Source of the DNA: Nocardiopsis sp. FR4
GTDB taxonomy: Bacteria; Actinomycetota; Actinomycetes; Streptosporangiales; Streptosporangiaceae
Length of the DNA stretch: 64,000 nucleotides
Assembly (NCBI RefSeq): GCF_009830945.1
Contig: NZ_VWVV01000014.1
Coordinates: forward strand, 1-64,000
Reading direction: 5' to 3'
This document shows, one piece after another, positions 44,416 through 52,583 of the stretch. Under the pieces are notes generated by a model. It saw only the letters and a list, made by a program, of their open reading frames with translations. It was not told the origin of the DNA and searched no databases. The position numbers and the translations under genes were made by a program. Within the stretch, counting starts at the first letter, position 1; each line of letters begins with the position of its first letter.

Positions 44416-45588
44416 GTGATCAGATCCGAGGCCGTTGCGCGGTCCCTTCGCAGGGCCGCTCCTCACGAGCTCGTGGCGGTACTCCGCCAGGAACTCAAGG
44501 AGCACTACGGGGCGGTGTCCGCCGAGCTCTTCCTCGCGGACTACGGACTCAAGGTACTCTGCCAGGTCTCCGAGCCCTTCGGGGAGTGCGGTGAGGAGCA
44601 CTCCGTCTTCAACACTGTGCTGGGCAGGGTCTTCGGTTCGCAGGAGATCCTCGCCGAGGACGACCTCGGAAGCGAGCTCGAGGTGGTCCACCTCCCGGTG
44701 AGCGCGCGCGGCGACCGGCTGGGCGTCCTCAGCGTCGAGGTCAGGGCGAGCGAACTCTCCCAGGAGCTGCTGTCGGAGCTGGCGGAGATCGCCGACGCGC
44801 TGGCGCACGAGATCCTGGTGGCCGAGCGCGACACCGACGTCTACCGCGTTCTGCGCCGCAGGGACCGCCTCACCCTGGCCGCCGAGATGCAGTGGGACCT
44901 GCTGCCGGGCCGGGGCTATGAATGCGCCGAGTACACCATCGGGGCCCAGCTCCAACCCGCCTACTCGATACGGGGTGACAACTTCGACTGGGCCGCCGAA
45001 CCGGACCGGCTCGACCTCAGCGTCACCAACGGCATGGGCGAGGGCATCGAGGCCTCGCTCCTGACCAGCCTGGCCGTCAACGCGCTGCGCAACGCCCGCC
45101 GCGGCGGCGTGGAACTGGCCGACCAGGTGGCCCTGGCCGACAAGGCGGTCTACGCCAAGTACGGCGGCGAGCGCTACCTGGACGTCCTGATGCTCCGCTT
45201 CGACCTCGACAGCGGCGAGGTGGAGGTGGTCGACGCCGGATCGCCGCGCCTGTACGTGCTGCGGGGGGACCGCGTCAACCAGTTCCCGCTCGAACCCCAG
45301 CTGCCGTTGGGCATGGCCGAGGACAGCGTGTACACCGCGCAGAGGTTCAAGGTCGAGGCCGGTGACCGGCTGGTCTTCGCCAGTGACGGCGTCTTCGACG
45401 CGCGCGGTACCTCCGAGAAGGAGACCTTCGGTGACAAGGCCCTGGCCAAGGCCGTGCTGGCCACCCGGCTGCTGCCCAGCGCCTCGGTCCCCCAGGAGGT
45501 GTTGCGCCACCTGGCCGACTACCAGAGCGGCCGGGAGTCCGTCGACGACGCGCTCGTGCTCTGCCTCGACTGGAGGGGGAGGCCCTGA
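44416..45588 (+). CDS. GAF-like/SpoIIE-type PP2C phosphatase with substituted active site
   Basis: A 390-residue protein: an N-terminal GAF-like sensor (about 10-135), a helix, and a SpoIIE PP2C domain (about 165-388). The metal motifs read RGDNFDW, VTNGMGEGIEAS and FASDGVFDA. In active SpoIIE/RsbU enzymes the second motif is D-G-x-G-H/N-G; here asparagine replaces the aspartate and glutamate replaces the histidine/asparagine. Reduced activity or a different metal arrangement is possible, although the substitution may be usual in an actinobacterial subgroup. The GTG start has no strong ribosome site. Confidence 0.85.
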   Translation: MIRSEAVARSLRRAAPHELVAVLRQELKEHYGAVSAELFLADYGLKVLCQVSEPFGECGEEHSVFNTVLGRVFGSQEILAEDDLGSELEVVHLPVSARGDRLGVLSVEVRASELSQELLSELAEIADALAHEILVAERDTDVYRVLRRRDRLTLAAEMQWDLLPGRGYECAEYTIGAQLQPAYSIRGDNFDWAAEPDRLDLSVTNGMGEGIEASLLTSLAVNALRNARRGGVELADQVALADKAVYAKYGGERYLDVLMLRFDLDSGEVEVVDAGSPRLYVLRGDRVNQFPLEPQLPLGMAEDSVYTAQRFKVEAGDRLVFASDGVFDARGTSEKETFGDKALAKAVLATRLLPSASVPQEVLRHLADYQSGRESVDDALVLCLDWRGRP

Positions 45589-45876
45589 CCGGACGGAAAA
45601 GGCCCCGGAGACGGGCTCCCGTCCCGTGGCGGCGCGGGTAGGCTCCCTCCGGGCGCTCCCGAACGCGGACCGTGCCGCATACGGCCCCCGGGGCGGGCTG
45701 GGCCGGAGGAGAGGCGCCACGGCGCCCGGTGGCTGTTCACCGGGGGTTCAGCCGCGCAGCCGTCCCGGTCCGCCTGATTCGCCCGCTGCCGGATTCTGTC
45801 TGGTAGACAATTGTCAGGCGGCAAACGAACACCTCCTGGCCTCGACTCCCGACCATGAGTGACGATGAGGAGAAGT
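45589..45876 (+). promoter_or_regulatory. Leader of the stressosome operon with nested inverted half-sites
   Basis: The region upstream of the RsbR-like gene holds TGTCT (45797-45801), AGACA (45805-45809) and TTGTC (45811-45815 region), making two overlapping palindromes, one of them GACAATTGTC at 45806-45815. These are a good candidate operator for a dimeric regulator such as the nearby MarR protein. GAGGAG precedes the start codon. Confidence 0.45.
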
Positions 45877-46764
45877 ATGACTGACGGACCGTCCGACCCC
45901 GCCCGCGCGGGAACGGAGGCCGTGGCCGGTCTCCTGCGGCGGCGCGGCGAACAGGTCGCGCAGCGCTGGGCCGACCTCCCCCTCTTCCAGGCCGTGTTCA
46001 CGGTCACCCGGGACGAGGCCGTCGAGGCCTGTCACGCGGTCGTCGACTCCCTGGCCTCCGTCGCCGAGAGCGGGCGGCTGGAGGACCTGGAGGCCCCCGG
46101 TTTCCAGCCCATCCGGCAGCAGCTCGCTGCCATGACCTCCTCGCGGGCGCGCTCGGGCCTGTCCATGAGCCAGGTCGACCGCGAGGTGGGCGCCCTGCGC
46201 GACGCCGCGCTGGACCTGCTGGAGGCCGAGACCGACGAACTCGGCGTCGAGGACACCTGCGAGGCCCGGATCCACCTCGTGACCCTCTTCGCCACCCTGC
46301 GGGTCGCGGTGATCGAGACCATGCTCCAGGAGAACCAGGAGATCATCCTGCGCCAGCGGCAGCAGCTGCTGGAGATGGCCACGCCGGTCATCAAGCTCTG
46401 GGACCGCCTCGTCGCCGTGCCCCTCATCGGCATGCTCGACAGCGCGCGCAGCCAGATCGTGATGGAGAACCTCCTGGAGGCCATCGTCGAGCACAAGGCC
46501 ACCATCGCCATCCTCGACATCACCGGTGTGCCCACCGTCGACTCCCTGGTCGCGCAGCACCTCATGAAGACCGTCGCCTCGGCGCGGCTCATGGGCGCGG
46601 AGTGCGTCATCTCCGGTATCCGCCCCGCCATCGCCCAGACCATCGTCCAGCTCGGGCTCGACCTGAGCACGGTCACCACCCGCGCCACCCTCGCCGACGC
46701 TCTGCAGTGGGCACTGGGCCGTGACGACGGACGCGGGCAGCAGGCCGTGCGGGGGCAGTCGTGA
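45877..46764 (+). CDS. RsbR-type stressosome protein (RsbRD-like N-domain plus STAS)
   Basis: A 295-residue protein. The helical N-terminal domain (about 10-155; GLLRRRGEQVAQRWADLPLF) is of the RsbT co-antagonist RsbRD type. The linker helix (QENQEIILRQRQQLLEM) leads to a STAS domain with TPVIKLWDRLVAVPLIG and LDITGVPTVDS. The phosphorylatable threonine of RsbR is kept in DITG, and the second site is serine (ISGIRPA). GAGGAG is 4 bases before the chosen ATG. It is the first gene of a chain of five genes linked by four-base overlaps. Confidence 0.9.
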   Translation: MTDGPSDPARAGTEAVAGLLRRRGEQVAQRWADLPLFQAVFTVTRDEAVEACHAVVDSLASVAESGRLEDLEAPGFQPIRQQLAAMTSSRARSGLSMSQVDREVGALRDAALDLLEAETDELGVEDTCEARIHLVTLFATLRVAVIETMLQENQEIILRQRQQLLEMATPVIKLWDRLVAVPLIGMLDSARSQIVMENLLEAIVEHKATIAILDITGVPTVDSLVAQHLMKTVASARLMGAECVISGIRPAIAQTIVQLGLDLSTVTTRATLADALQWALGRDDGRGQQAVRGQS

Positions 46765-47177
46765 CCGGGGACCGGGAGGACCCCCTGCCGGGGCCGTCCA
46801 TCCCCGTGCTGGACCTCGGCGGGCTGCTGTTCGTCAGCATCCAGGGGGAGCTCCCCGACGACGCGGCGGTCCAGCTCCAGGAGGACGTCACCGCCGCGAT
46901 CACCCGGACCGGCTCGCGCGGCCTCATCATCGACATCAGCTCACTCGACATGGTCGACTCCTTCCTGGCCCGGGTCCTGGCCGAGGTCGCCGCCTCCTCG
47001 CGCCTGCTCGCCGCCAGGACGGTCCTGGTCGGCATGCGCCCGGCGGTGGCCATCACCCTCGTGGAACTGGGCCTGACCCTGCCCGGGATGGCCACCGCCC
47101 GCACCGTCACCGATGCGGCGGCCACCTTCGGGGTCACCATCTCCGACACGGTCCGGGAGGAACGGAACGCGACATGA
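46761..47177 (+). CDS. RsbS-type single STAS antagonist
   Basis: A 138-residue single-domain STAS protein, the RsbS partner in stressosomes. LFVSIQGELPDDAAVQLQED starts the fold and IIDISSLDMVDSFLARVL carries the serine (S60 or S61) phosphorylated by RsbT in Bacillus. MRPAVAITLVELGLTL is the typical second half. It overlaps both neighbours (GTGA and ATGA), so stoichiometry is probably set by coupled translation. Confidence 0.92.
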   Translation: MTGDREDPLPGPSIPVLDLGGLLFVSIQGELPDDAAVQLQEDVTAAITRTGSRGLIIDISSLDMVDSFLARVLAEVAASSRLLAARTVLVGMRPAVAITLVELGLTLPGMATARTVTDAAATFGVTISDTVREERNAT

Positions 47178-47608
47178 GCCAGACCTCCGCGGAACCGATG
47201 CGGGTGCCCATCCGCAAGGACACCGATCTCACCGCGGTCCGCCAACAGGTACGCGCGCTCGCGCAGCGGGTCGGCTTCGGCCTCGTCCAGCAGACCAAGC
47301 TCGTGACGGCCGCCAGCGAGTTGGCCCGCAACACGCTCCTGCACGGTGGCGGGGGAGCGGCACACATCAGCGTCGTCCACGGTGAGAGGGGCCGGGGCGT
47401 GTCCGTGAGCTTCGTCGACTCCGGCCCGGGCATCCCGGACGTGGACCTGGCCCTGAGTGACGGCTACTCCACGGCGGGCGGGCTGGGCATGGGGCTGAGC
47501 GGTTCCCGGCGCCTCGTGCACGAGTTCGACATCGGGAGCGGTCCCGGGGGCGGGACCAGGGTCACCATCACCTCCTGGACCGACTCCCTCCCCGGCGGGA
47601 TCCGATGA
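47174..47608 (+). CDS. RsbT-type serine/threonine kinase
   Basis: A 144-residue GHKL ATPase. SELARNTLLHGGG is the N box, DSGPGIPD the G1 box, and GLGMGLSGSRRLV the G2 region. In Bacillus RsbT phosphorylates RsbR and RsbS, is released, and then activates RsbU. The order R-S-T is kept here. It overlaps the next gene by ATGA. Confidence 0.92.
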   Translation: MSQTSAEPMRVPIRKDTDLTAVRQQVRALAQRVGFGLVQQTKLVTAASELARNTLLHGGGGAAHISVVHGERGRGVSVSFVDSGPGIPDVDLALSDGYSTAGGLGMGLSGSRRLVHEFDIGSGPGGGTRVTITSWTDSLPGGIR

Positions 47609-48654
47609 CCAGGGTCTGGGAGGTGTCCGTCACCGACTCCACCCTCGTGCCCGACGCGGCCCGGGCCGCCGCCGAGGCCGCGCGCTCCCTCGGGCTCGAC
47701 GGGGCCAGGACGGACGCCGCGGTCCTCACCGCCTCCGAACTGGCCACCAACATGTGCAAGTACGCGGGCGGAGGGCGCTTCGTGGCCGAGGAGGCCCGCG
47801 AACCCTGGGGGAGCGCGCGGGCCCTGCAGATGCTCGCGCTCGACCACGGGCCCGGTATCCGCGACGTGCCCGCGGCCCTGCGGGACGGCTTCTCCACCGC
47901 CGGCTCCCTGGGCACCGGCCTGGGCGCCTGCGCGCGGGCCGCCGACTTCTTCGAGCTCCAGAGCAGCCCGGGGCGCGGCACCGTGGCCGTGGCCCGCTTC
48001 GCCCGGCCCGCCGAACGCGCCCTGTTCGAGGCGCCGGCGGTGGCCGGAGGGCTGCACATACCCCTGGGCGGGTACCCCCGCTCCGGCGACGCCCTGGCCT
48101 TCCGCAGCGGTGCGGGCCGCCGTACGGTGATGCTCGCGGACGGCCTCGGGCACGGGGAGCCCGCCGCCGAGGCCTCCGACCTGGCCGCCCGCTTCGTGCT
48201 CGACAACGGGGGCACCGCTCCCGAGGTGCTGCTGCGGCGGTTGCACGAGGAACTGCGCCGTACCCGAGGGATCGCCGTCGCCCTCGCGGAGGTGGACGAG
48301 TCCCGGCACCGCCTCACCTTCTGCGGGGTCGGTAACATCGGCGCGCGCCTGTACCGCGGCGGACGCTGGGAGACACTGCTCTCCCAGCCCGGGATCGTGG
48401 GGGCCTTCTCCCTGCGCACCCCCGTCACGGCCCGGCGCGAGTGGTGGCCGGGCGACATGCTCGTCCTGCACAGCGACGGGCTGCCCAGCCGCTGGAGACC
48501 GGAGGGGATCGAGCGGCTGCGGGACCACGACGCGGCGGTGGTGGCCGCCGCGGCCTTCCGCGACTCCGGCAGCGCCGCACGGACGCCACGCGACGACACC
48601 TGTGTCGCGGTGGTCACGCACACCGTACGCTCCGGACAGGGAGGGGAGGCATGA
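47605..48654 (+). CDS. Fused GHKL kinase-like and SpoIIE phosphatase protein
   Basis: A 349-residue two-domain protein. Residues about 5-135 form an anti-sigma-kinase-like GHKL ATPase (ASELATNMCKYAGGG, DHGPGIRD, GSLGTGLGACARA). Residues about 145-345 form a SpoIIE-type phosphatase (SGDALAF, LADGLGHGEPAAE, LHSDGLPSRW, RDDTCVAVV) in which all metal motifs are recognisable. The phosphatase domain is in the position of RsbX, which resets the stressosome in Bacillus. Joining opposed kinase and phosphatase activities in one chain is the notable feature. The coupled ATGA overlaps fix the start. Confidence 0.88.
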   Translation: MTRVWEVSVTDSTLVPDAARAAAEAARSLGLDGARTDAAVLTASELATNMCKYAGGGRFVAEEAREPWGSARALQMLALDHGPGIRDVPAALRDGFSTAGSLGTGLGACARAADFFELQSSPGRGTVAVARFARPAERALFEAPAVAGGLHIPLGGYPRSGDALAFRSGAGRRTVMLADGLGHGEPAAEASDLAARFVLDNGGTAPEVLLRRLHEELRRTRGIAVALAEVDESRHRLTFCGVGNIGARLYRGGRWETLLSQPGIVGAFSLRTPVTARREWWPGDMLVLHSDGLPSRWRPEGIERLRDHDAAVVAAAAFRDSGSAARTPRDDTCVAVVTHTVRSGQGGEA

Positions 48655-50327
48655 GTCGAGTCCTGTTCGACGCGCGGGTGCGCACCGTCGTCGACGTGGC
48701 CCGGGCCCGCGCGGCCATGGCACGCGTCCTGGAGGCGGCGCCCGCCCGCCAGGAGGTCGTGCTGGAATGCCTGGACGGCGCCTGCTCACGCGCCCTGCGC
48801 GAGGTCGAGGCGGACCGGTCGGCCGTACTGGAGGTCGAGTGCGCCGAGGACGGCCGGGCCCTGAGGGCCTTGGTCCGCGACGGTTCCGGCGCCGACCCCT
48901 GGGCCCGCACCCTCGCCCTCGACGAACCCCTCGACGCGGAGGGCCGTGCGCGGCGCACCGCGGCGGCGCCCGCTGACGACGTGGAGCTGCTGGCGGCCGA
49001 GCTGCTGCGCGTCTCGGCCCAGGCCGGGGAGATGGCCGCCGTGGCGGCCGAACGCGGGCGCGACCTGGACTGGCACCAGCGCGAGTTGGAGGAGACCAAC
49101 CAGGGCGTGCTCGCGCTGCACGCCGAGCTCGCCGAGGCCAGCGACGAGCAGAGGCGGCTCCTGGCCGCCGAACGGGCCGCACGCGACGAGGCGGAGGCCG
49201 CGCGGAACAGGCTGACCTTCCTGTCCACGGCCAGCGCCCGGCTGATGGCGCCCCTCAACCAGGCGGAGATCTTCACCGGCCTCCAGGAACTCCTCGTCCC
49301 CCGGCACGCCGACTCCGTGGAGGTGTGGCTGTCCGCGGAGAGCGGGGACCTGTGCGGTCCCGGCGGTCCGGACGAGCCAGCTCCGGGCACGGTCCTGCTG
49401 GCCGCCGCCCGCAGGCGGCCCACGGACGCCCTGGCACAGGAGGGGCAGCTCGCCCTGCCCCTACTCACGAGTTCCCGGCTCCTCGGCGTCATGCTGCTGC
49501 GGCGTAGGGCCGAGCTGGGCAGCGACGACGAGGTCCTGCTGATCGAACTCGCGCACCGGGTGGCGGTGGCGCTGGACAACGCCCGCCGCTTCGAGCGCGA
49601 ACGCGACACGGCCGCCACCCTCCAGCGCGCCATGCTCACCGAGCTGCCCCGGACCCCGGGGATGGAGTTGACCGCCCGCTACCTCCCGGCCACCCGGGGC
49701 ATGAACGTGGGCGGCGACTGGTACGACGTCTTCCCCCTGGGCGACGGCGAGTTCATCGGGGTCGTGGGCGACGTCACCGGCCACGGCATCCAGGCCGCGG
49801 TCATGATGGGCCAGCTGCGCACGGCCCTGCGCGCGTACGCCCTGGAGGAGCGCAGTCCGGCCGGGCTGCTGGAACGCCTGCACCGGTTGCTGGAGCACCT
49901 CGAACCGGACCTGTTCGCGACCGCCGTCATCGTGCGCTTCCGCCCCGGCGACCCCGAGGTGGTGATGGCCAGCGCGGGACACCCGCCGCCGCTGTGGCGG
50001 GACGGCTCCGGCCGGGCCAGGGTCGTGGAACTCCCGCACGACGGGATGCTGGGGCTGCCGGTGGCGCCCTCATACACCGACCGCACCGTCGCGCTGCCGC
50101 CCGGCTCGGCGCTGCTGCTCTACACCGACGGGCTGGTGGAACGGCGCGGCGAGCCCATCGACGACGGGATCGAGCGCCTGCTGGAGGGCTTCGGCGGACC
50201 GCCCTACTGGGATGACGGGCCCGACAGGGCGGCCGACGACCTGCTGGACGCCATGGTCAAGTACCAGGACTGCGACGACGACGTGTGCCTGCTGGTCTTC
50301 CTCGCCTCCGAGCCCGCGGCCGGGTAG
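48651..50327 (+). CDS. RsbU-like SpoIIE phosphatase with coiled coil and GAF domain
   Basis: A 558-residue protein: a degenerate GHKL-like N-terminal segment (1-95), a long coiled coil (about 105-190; DWHQRELEETNQGVLALHAE), a GAF domain (about 190-315) and a SpoIIE phosphatase (about 330-555) with VGGDWYDVF, GDVTGHGIQAA, YTDGLVERR and DCDDDVCLLV. All metal aspartates are present. It is the expected target of RsbT and would dephosphorylate an anti-anti-sigma factor encoded elsewhere. The stop codon lies in a 16-bp tandem repeat. Confidence 0.9.
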   Translation: MSRVLFDARVRTVVDVARARAAMARVLEAAPARQEVVLECLDGACSRALREVEADRSAVLEVECAEDGRALRALVRDGSGADPWARTLALDEPLDAEGRARRTAAAPADDVELLAAELLRVSAQAGEMAAVAAERGRDLDWHQRELEETNQGVLALHAELAEASDEQRRLLAAERAARDEAEAARNRLTFLSTASARLMAPLNQAEIFTGLQELLVPRHADSVEVWLSAESGDLCGPGGPDEPAPGTVLLAAARRRPTDALAQEGQLALPLLTSSRLLGVMLLRRRAELGSDDEVLLIELAHRVAVALDNARRFERERDTAATLQRAMLTELPRTPGMELTARYLPATRGMNVGGDWYDVFPLGDGEFIGVVGDVTGHGIQAAVMMGQLRTALRAYALEERSPAGLLERLHRLLEHLEPDLFATAVIVRFRPGDPEVVMASAGHPPPLWRDGSGRARVVELPHDGMLGLPVAPSYTDRTVALPPGSALLLYTDGLVERRGEPIDDGIERLLEGFGGPPYWDDGPDRAADDLLDAMVKYQDCDDDVCLLVFLASEPAAG

Positions 50328-50349
50328 CACCGGGGCCGGGTAGCACCGG
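50318..50349 (+). repeat. 16-bp tandem duplication spanning the stop codon of the RsbU-like gene
   Basis: Two perfect copies (50318-50333 and 50334-50349) of GGCCGGGTAGCACCGG, plus a partial third copy that runs into the terminator stem. Each full copy contains the TAG stop. Confidence 0.85.
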
Positions 50350-50377
50350 GGCCGGGCACCCCACGGGTGCCCGGCCC
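50349..50377. terminator. Terminator between the stressosome chain and the nitroreductase gene
   Basis: A 13-bp stem (50349-50361 with 50365-50377) with a 3-base loop, between convergent genes and partly built from the tandem repeat. Confidence 0.8.
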
Positions 50378-50411
50378 TCCGTTCCCGCGCGGCGGGCGGA
50401 CCCGCCGGCGG

Positions 50412-51017
50412 TCAGACCTCGGTGACGACCTCGTCGTAGTCCAGGCGGGGGAGGCGGTCGAACCACGCGTCCGGGCCCGGCCTGCCGATGTTCATGACCA
50501 GGACCGGCCGCAGCGGCGAGTCCTCGCCGAAGAACTCCCGGCGCACGGCCTCGGCGTCGAAACCGATCATCGGCCCGGCGGCCAGCCCGGCGGCGCGCAC
50601 GCCCATGATGAGGTAGCCGATCTGGAGGAAGGCGTTCTGCGCGGCCGCGGTCTCGCGGGCCTCGACCGGCATCCCGGCGAAGCTCTCCCGGGCGTCGGGC
50701 ATGATCGGGAAGGTCTTCGGGAACCGCTCGTGGAAGTCCGAGTCCGCGGACAGGATCAGCGTCAGCGGCGCCTTGGCGGTCTTGGGCGCGTTGTTGCCCG
50801 ACATGTGCCGCACGAGGCGCTCGCGGGCCCCGGCTGAGCGCACCGCGGTGACCCGCAGCGGCTGGTTGTTCATGGAGGTGGGGCCGTACTTGACCAGGTC
50901 GTAGATCGCGCGCACCTGCTCGTCGGTCACCGGCTCGCCGGTGAAGGTGTTGGCGGTGCGGGCGTCCCGGAACAGCAGGTCCTGGGCCACCTTGTCGAGA
51001 ACAAGCGCGTCAGTCAT
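50412..51017 (-). CDS. Nitroreductase family protein, RutE/malonic semialdehyde reductase-like
   Basis: A 201-residue FMN-dependent oxidoreductase. RTANTFTGEPV, YGPTSMNNQPLRVTAV and the final FDRLPRLDYDEVV match the RutE/HadB subgroup, which reduces malonic semialdehyde to 3-hydroxypropionate in pyrimidine breakdown. No other rut gene is adjacent, so a general NAD(P)H detoxifying reductase is possible. GAGGAAG precedes the ATG. It is a single-gene unit, facing the stressosome chain. Confidence 0.88.
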   Translation of the reverse strand: MTDALVLDKVAQDLLFRDARTANTFTGEPVTDEQVRAIYDLVKYGPTSMNNQPLRVTAVRSAGARERLVRHMSGNNAPKTAKAPLTLILSADSDFHERFPKTFPIMPDARESFAGMPVEARETAAAQNAFLQIGYLIMGVRAAGLAAGPMIGFDAEAVRREFFGEDSPLRPVLVMNIGRPGPDAWFDRLPRLDYDEVVTEV

Positions 51018-51123
51018 GTCTTCCTCGGTCTTGCTCGTGGTGTGACGTCTCCCGGACCGGGTCCGGTACGGGCGTCAACACTCCTTGCCGAGGAAGATAT
51101 TTCCCAGGAGATCTGATGTGGGT

Positions 51124-52293
51124 TCAATCACTCACGGGTGTGCGCTGGCGGTCCCGTTGCGGCGGAACCGGCGGCGCCGAGAGGGCCGTCGACCCGGCCG
51201 CCTCGTCCACCCAGGACTCCAGCCGCTTGACGAACAGCCGCGCCTGTACCGGCCAGTGGAAGGACGTGCGCGCGATCTCGTGCCCGGTGCGGGCCATGTT
51301 CCGCCGCAGTTCCTCGTCCCGGCGGAGCCGCAGCACCGCCTCCGCCGCCGCGGACACGTCGCCGAACGGCACCACCAGGCCCGCGAGCCCCTCCGGGCGG
51401 CCGGTCACCAGGGCCTGCGCCAGCGGGTTGGGCGTGGTCACCACCGGCAGGCCGTGCGCCATGTACTCCACGACCTTGGTCGGCATCGAGTGGCGGTAGT
51501 TCGGGGTGTCGTGCAGCAGGCTCAGCCCCGCCGTGGCCCCCGCGCAGATCCGCAGAGCGTGGTCGTTGGGGACGAACCCGTACCAGTGCAGGTCGCCCTC
51601 GCGCTGGGCGTCGCGCAGCAGCGGGCGCACGCCGACGTCCGCGCCGCCGATCACCTCCAGGCGCACGCCGTGCGGGCGCAGCATGCGGCCCAGCTCCACC
51701 ATCTCGTGCGCCCCGCGCGCCTCGGAGACCTGGCCCAGGTAGATGACCCGGTCGTTCCCCGGCTCGCGCGCCGGCGCCTCGGGCACGTCGGTGGTGTTGG
51801 GCACCACCGGGTGCTCGCGGCGGAACCGGGAGCGGTAGCCCTCCTCGGCCAGCAGCAGCCGCATCCTGCGCTCCGCGCGCCGCTCGAAGGAGCGCACCAC
51901 CCCGCCCAGCGGGCGCCGCATCGGTCCGGGCACCCAGGACTTGGTCAGCAGGGCCGCCGCCGTGTCCTCGTGTACGTCCCACACGGTGACCGGGCGCCGG
52001 TGCCGGGGCGGGAGCGCCAGCAGCAGCTCGGGGTCGTGGAAGAGCAGGAGGTCGGCCAGCGGAGCCCGCTCGGCGAGCACCGCGCGCGCGGCGCGCAGCG
52101 AGGCCAGCCGTTCGCGGCCCGAGGCGCGGGGCACGTCGACCGAGCGCAGTTCCTTCCACGGGGTCACCCCGCATTCGCGGAACGGCGCCACGTAGGTCAC
52201 CGTGTGCCCGGCATCCAGGAGGGCGCGGATCTGCCGGTGCAGGATCCGGGCGTCCTCGGGATGGTGCACAACCGTGGCCACAAGCGCGTGCAT
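51124..52293 (-). CDS. GT4-type glycosyltransferase
   Basis: A 389-residue GT-B fold glycosyltransferase. N-terminal ALVATVVHHPEDARILHRQI and WDVHEDTAAALL belong to the acceptor half; VIYLGQVSEARGAHEMVELG starts the donor half and PTKVVEYMAHGLPVVTTPNP contains the EX7E-like motif. AGGTAGG is 8 bases before the chosen ATG; a GTG three codons upstream is possible. It is probably a peripheral cytoplasmic enzyme of the second polysaccharide locus. The sugar is not predictable. Confidence 0.87.
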   Translation of the reverse strand: MHALVATVVHHPEDARILHRQIRALLDAGHTVTYVAPFRECGVTPWKELRSVDVPRASGRERLASLRAARAVLAERAPLADLLLFHDPELLLALPPRHRRPVTVWDVHEDTAAALLTKSWVPGPMRRPLGGVVRSFERRAERRMRLLLAEEGYRSRFRREHPVVPNTTDVPEAPAREPGNDRVIYLGQVSEARGAHEMVELGRMLRPHGVRLEVIGGADVGVRPLLRDAQREGDLHWYGFVPNDHALRICAGATAGLSLLHDTPNYRHSMPTKVVEYMAHGLPVVTTPNPLAQALVTGRPEGLAGLVVPFGDVSAAAEAVLRLRRDEELRRNMARTGHEIARTSFHWPVQARLFVKRLESWVDEAAGSTALSAPPVPPQRDRQRTPVSD

Positions 52294-52478
52294 GGCGTTC
52301 ACCTACCTGTGTCGCCGTATGGGCCCAATGTGGTGATCTGGGGCAATCATCCACTTTCGGGTATTCGTATGGGTCTTCCGACACGGTATTCAGCGGGAAA
52401 GACGCGTTGAGGAAAGCCCGGTGGCCACGCGGGGTGCAACGGGTGAACCTTCGGTCAGGGGGAGGTGAACGCGAAAAG

Positions 52479-52515
52479 GCGAGCCAGCGGACACCAGGGG
52501 TGTCCGCCGACTCGC
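52479..52515 (-). terminator. Second terminator downstream of the nucleotide-sugar dehydrogenase
   Basis: On the minus strand this is a 17-bp stem with two G-U pairs and a 3-base loop followed by CTTTTC; on the plus strand the same positions are mismatches. The asymmetry shows that it serves leftward transcription. Confidence 0.75.
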
Positions 52516-52545
52516 CGTGTGGCATGTCGGCCCGGGTCGGACAGG

Positions 52546-52580
52546 GCACGGGCCCCGTGCTCAGAGCACGGGGCCCGTGC
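52546..52580 (-). terminator. First terminator downstream of the nucleotide-sugar dehydrogenase
   Basis: A perfect 16-bp stem (52546-52561 with 52565-52580) and a CAG loop, starting 3 bases after the stop codon on the minus strand. Confidence 0.82.
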
Positions 52581-52583
52581 GGG

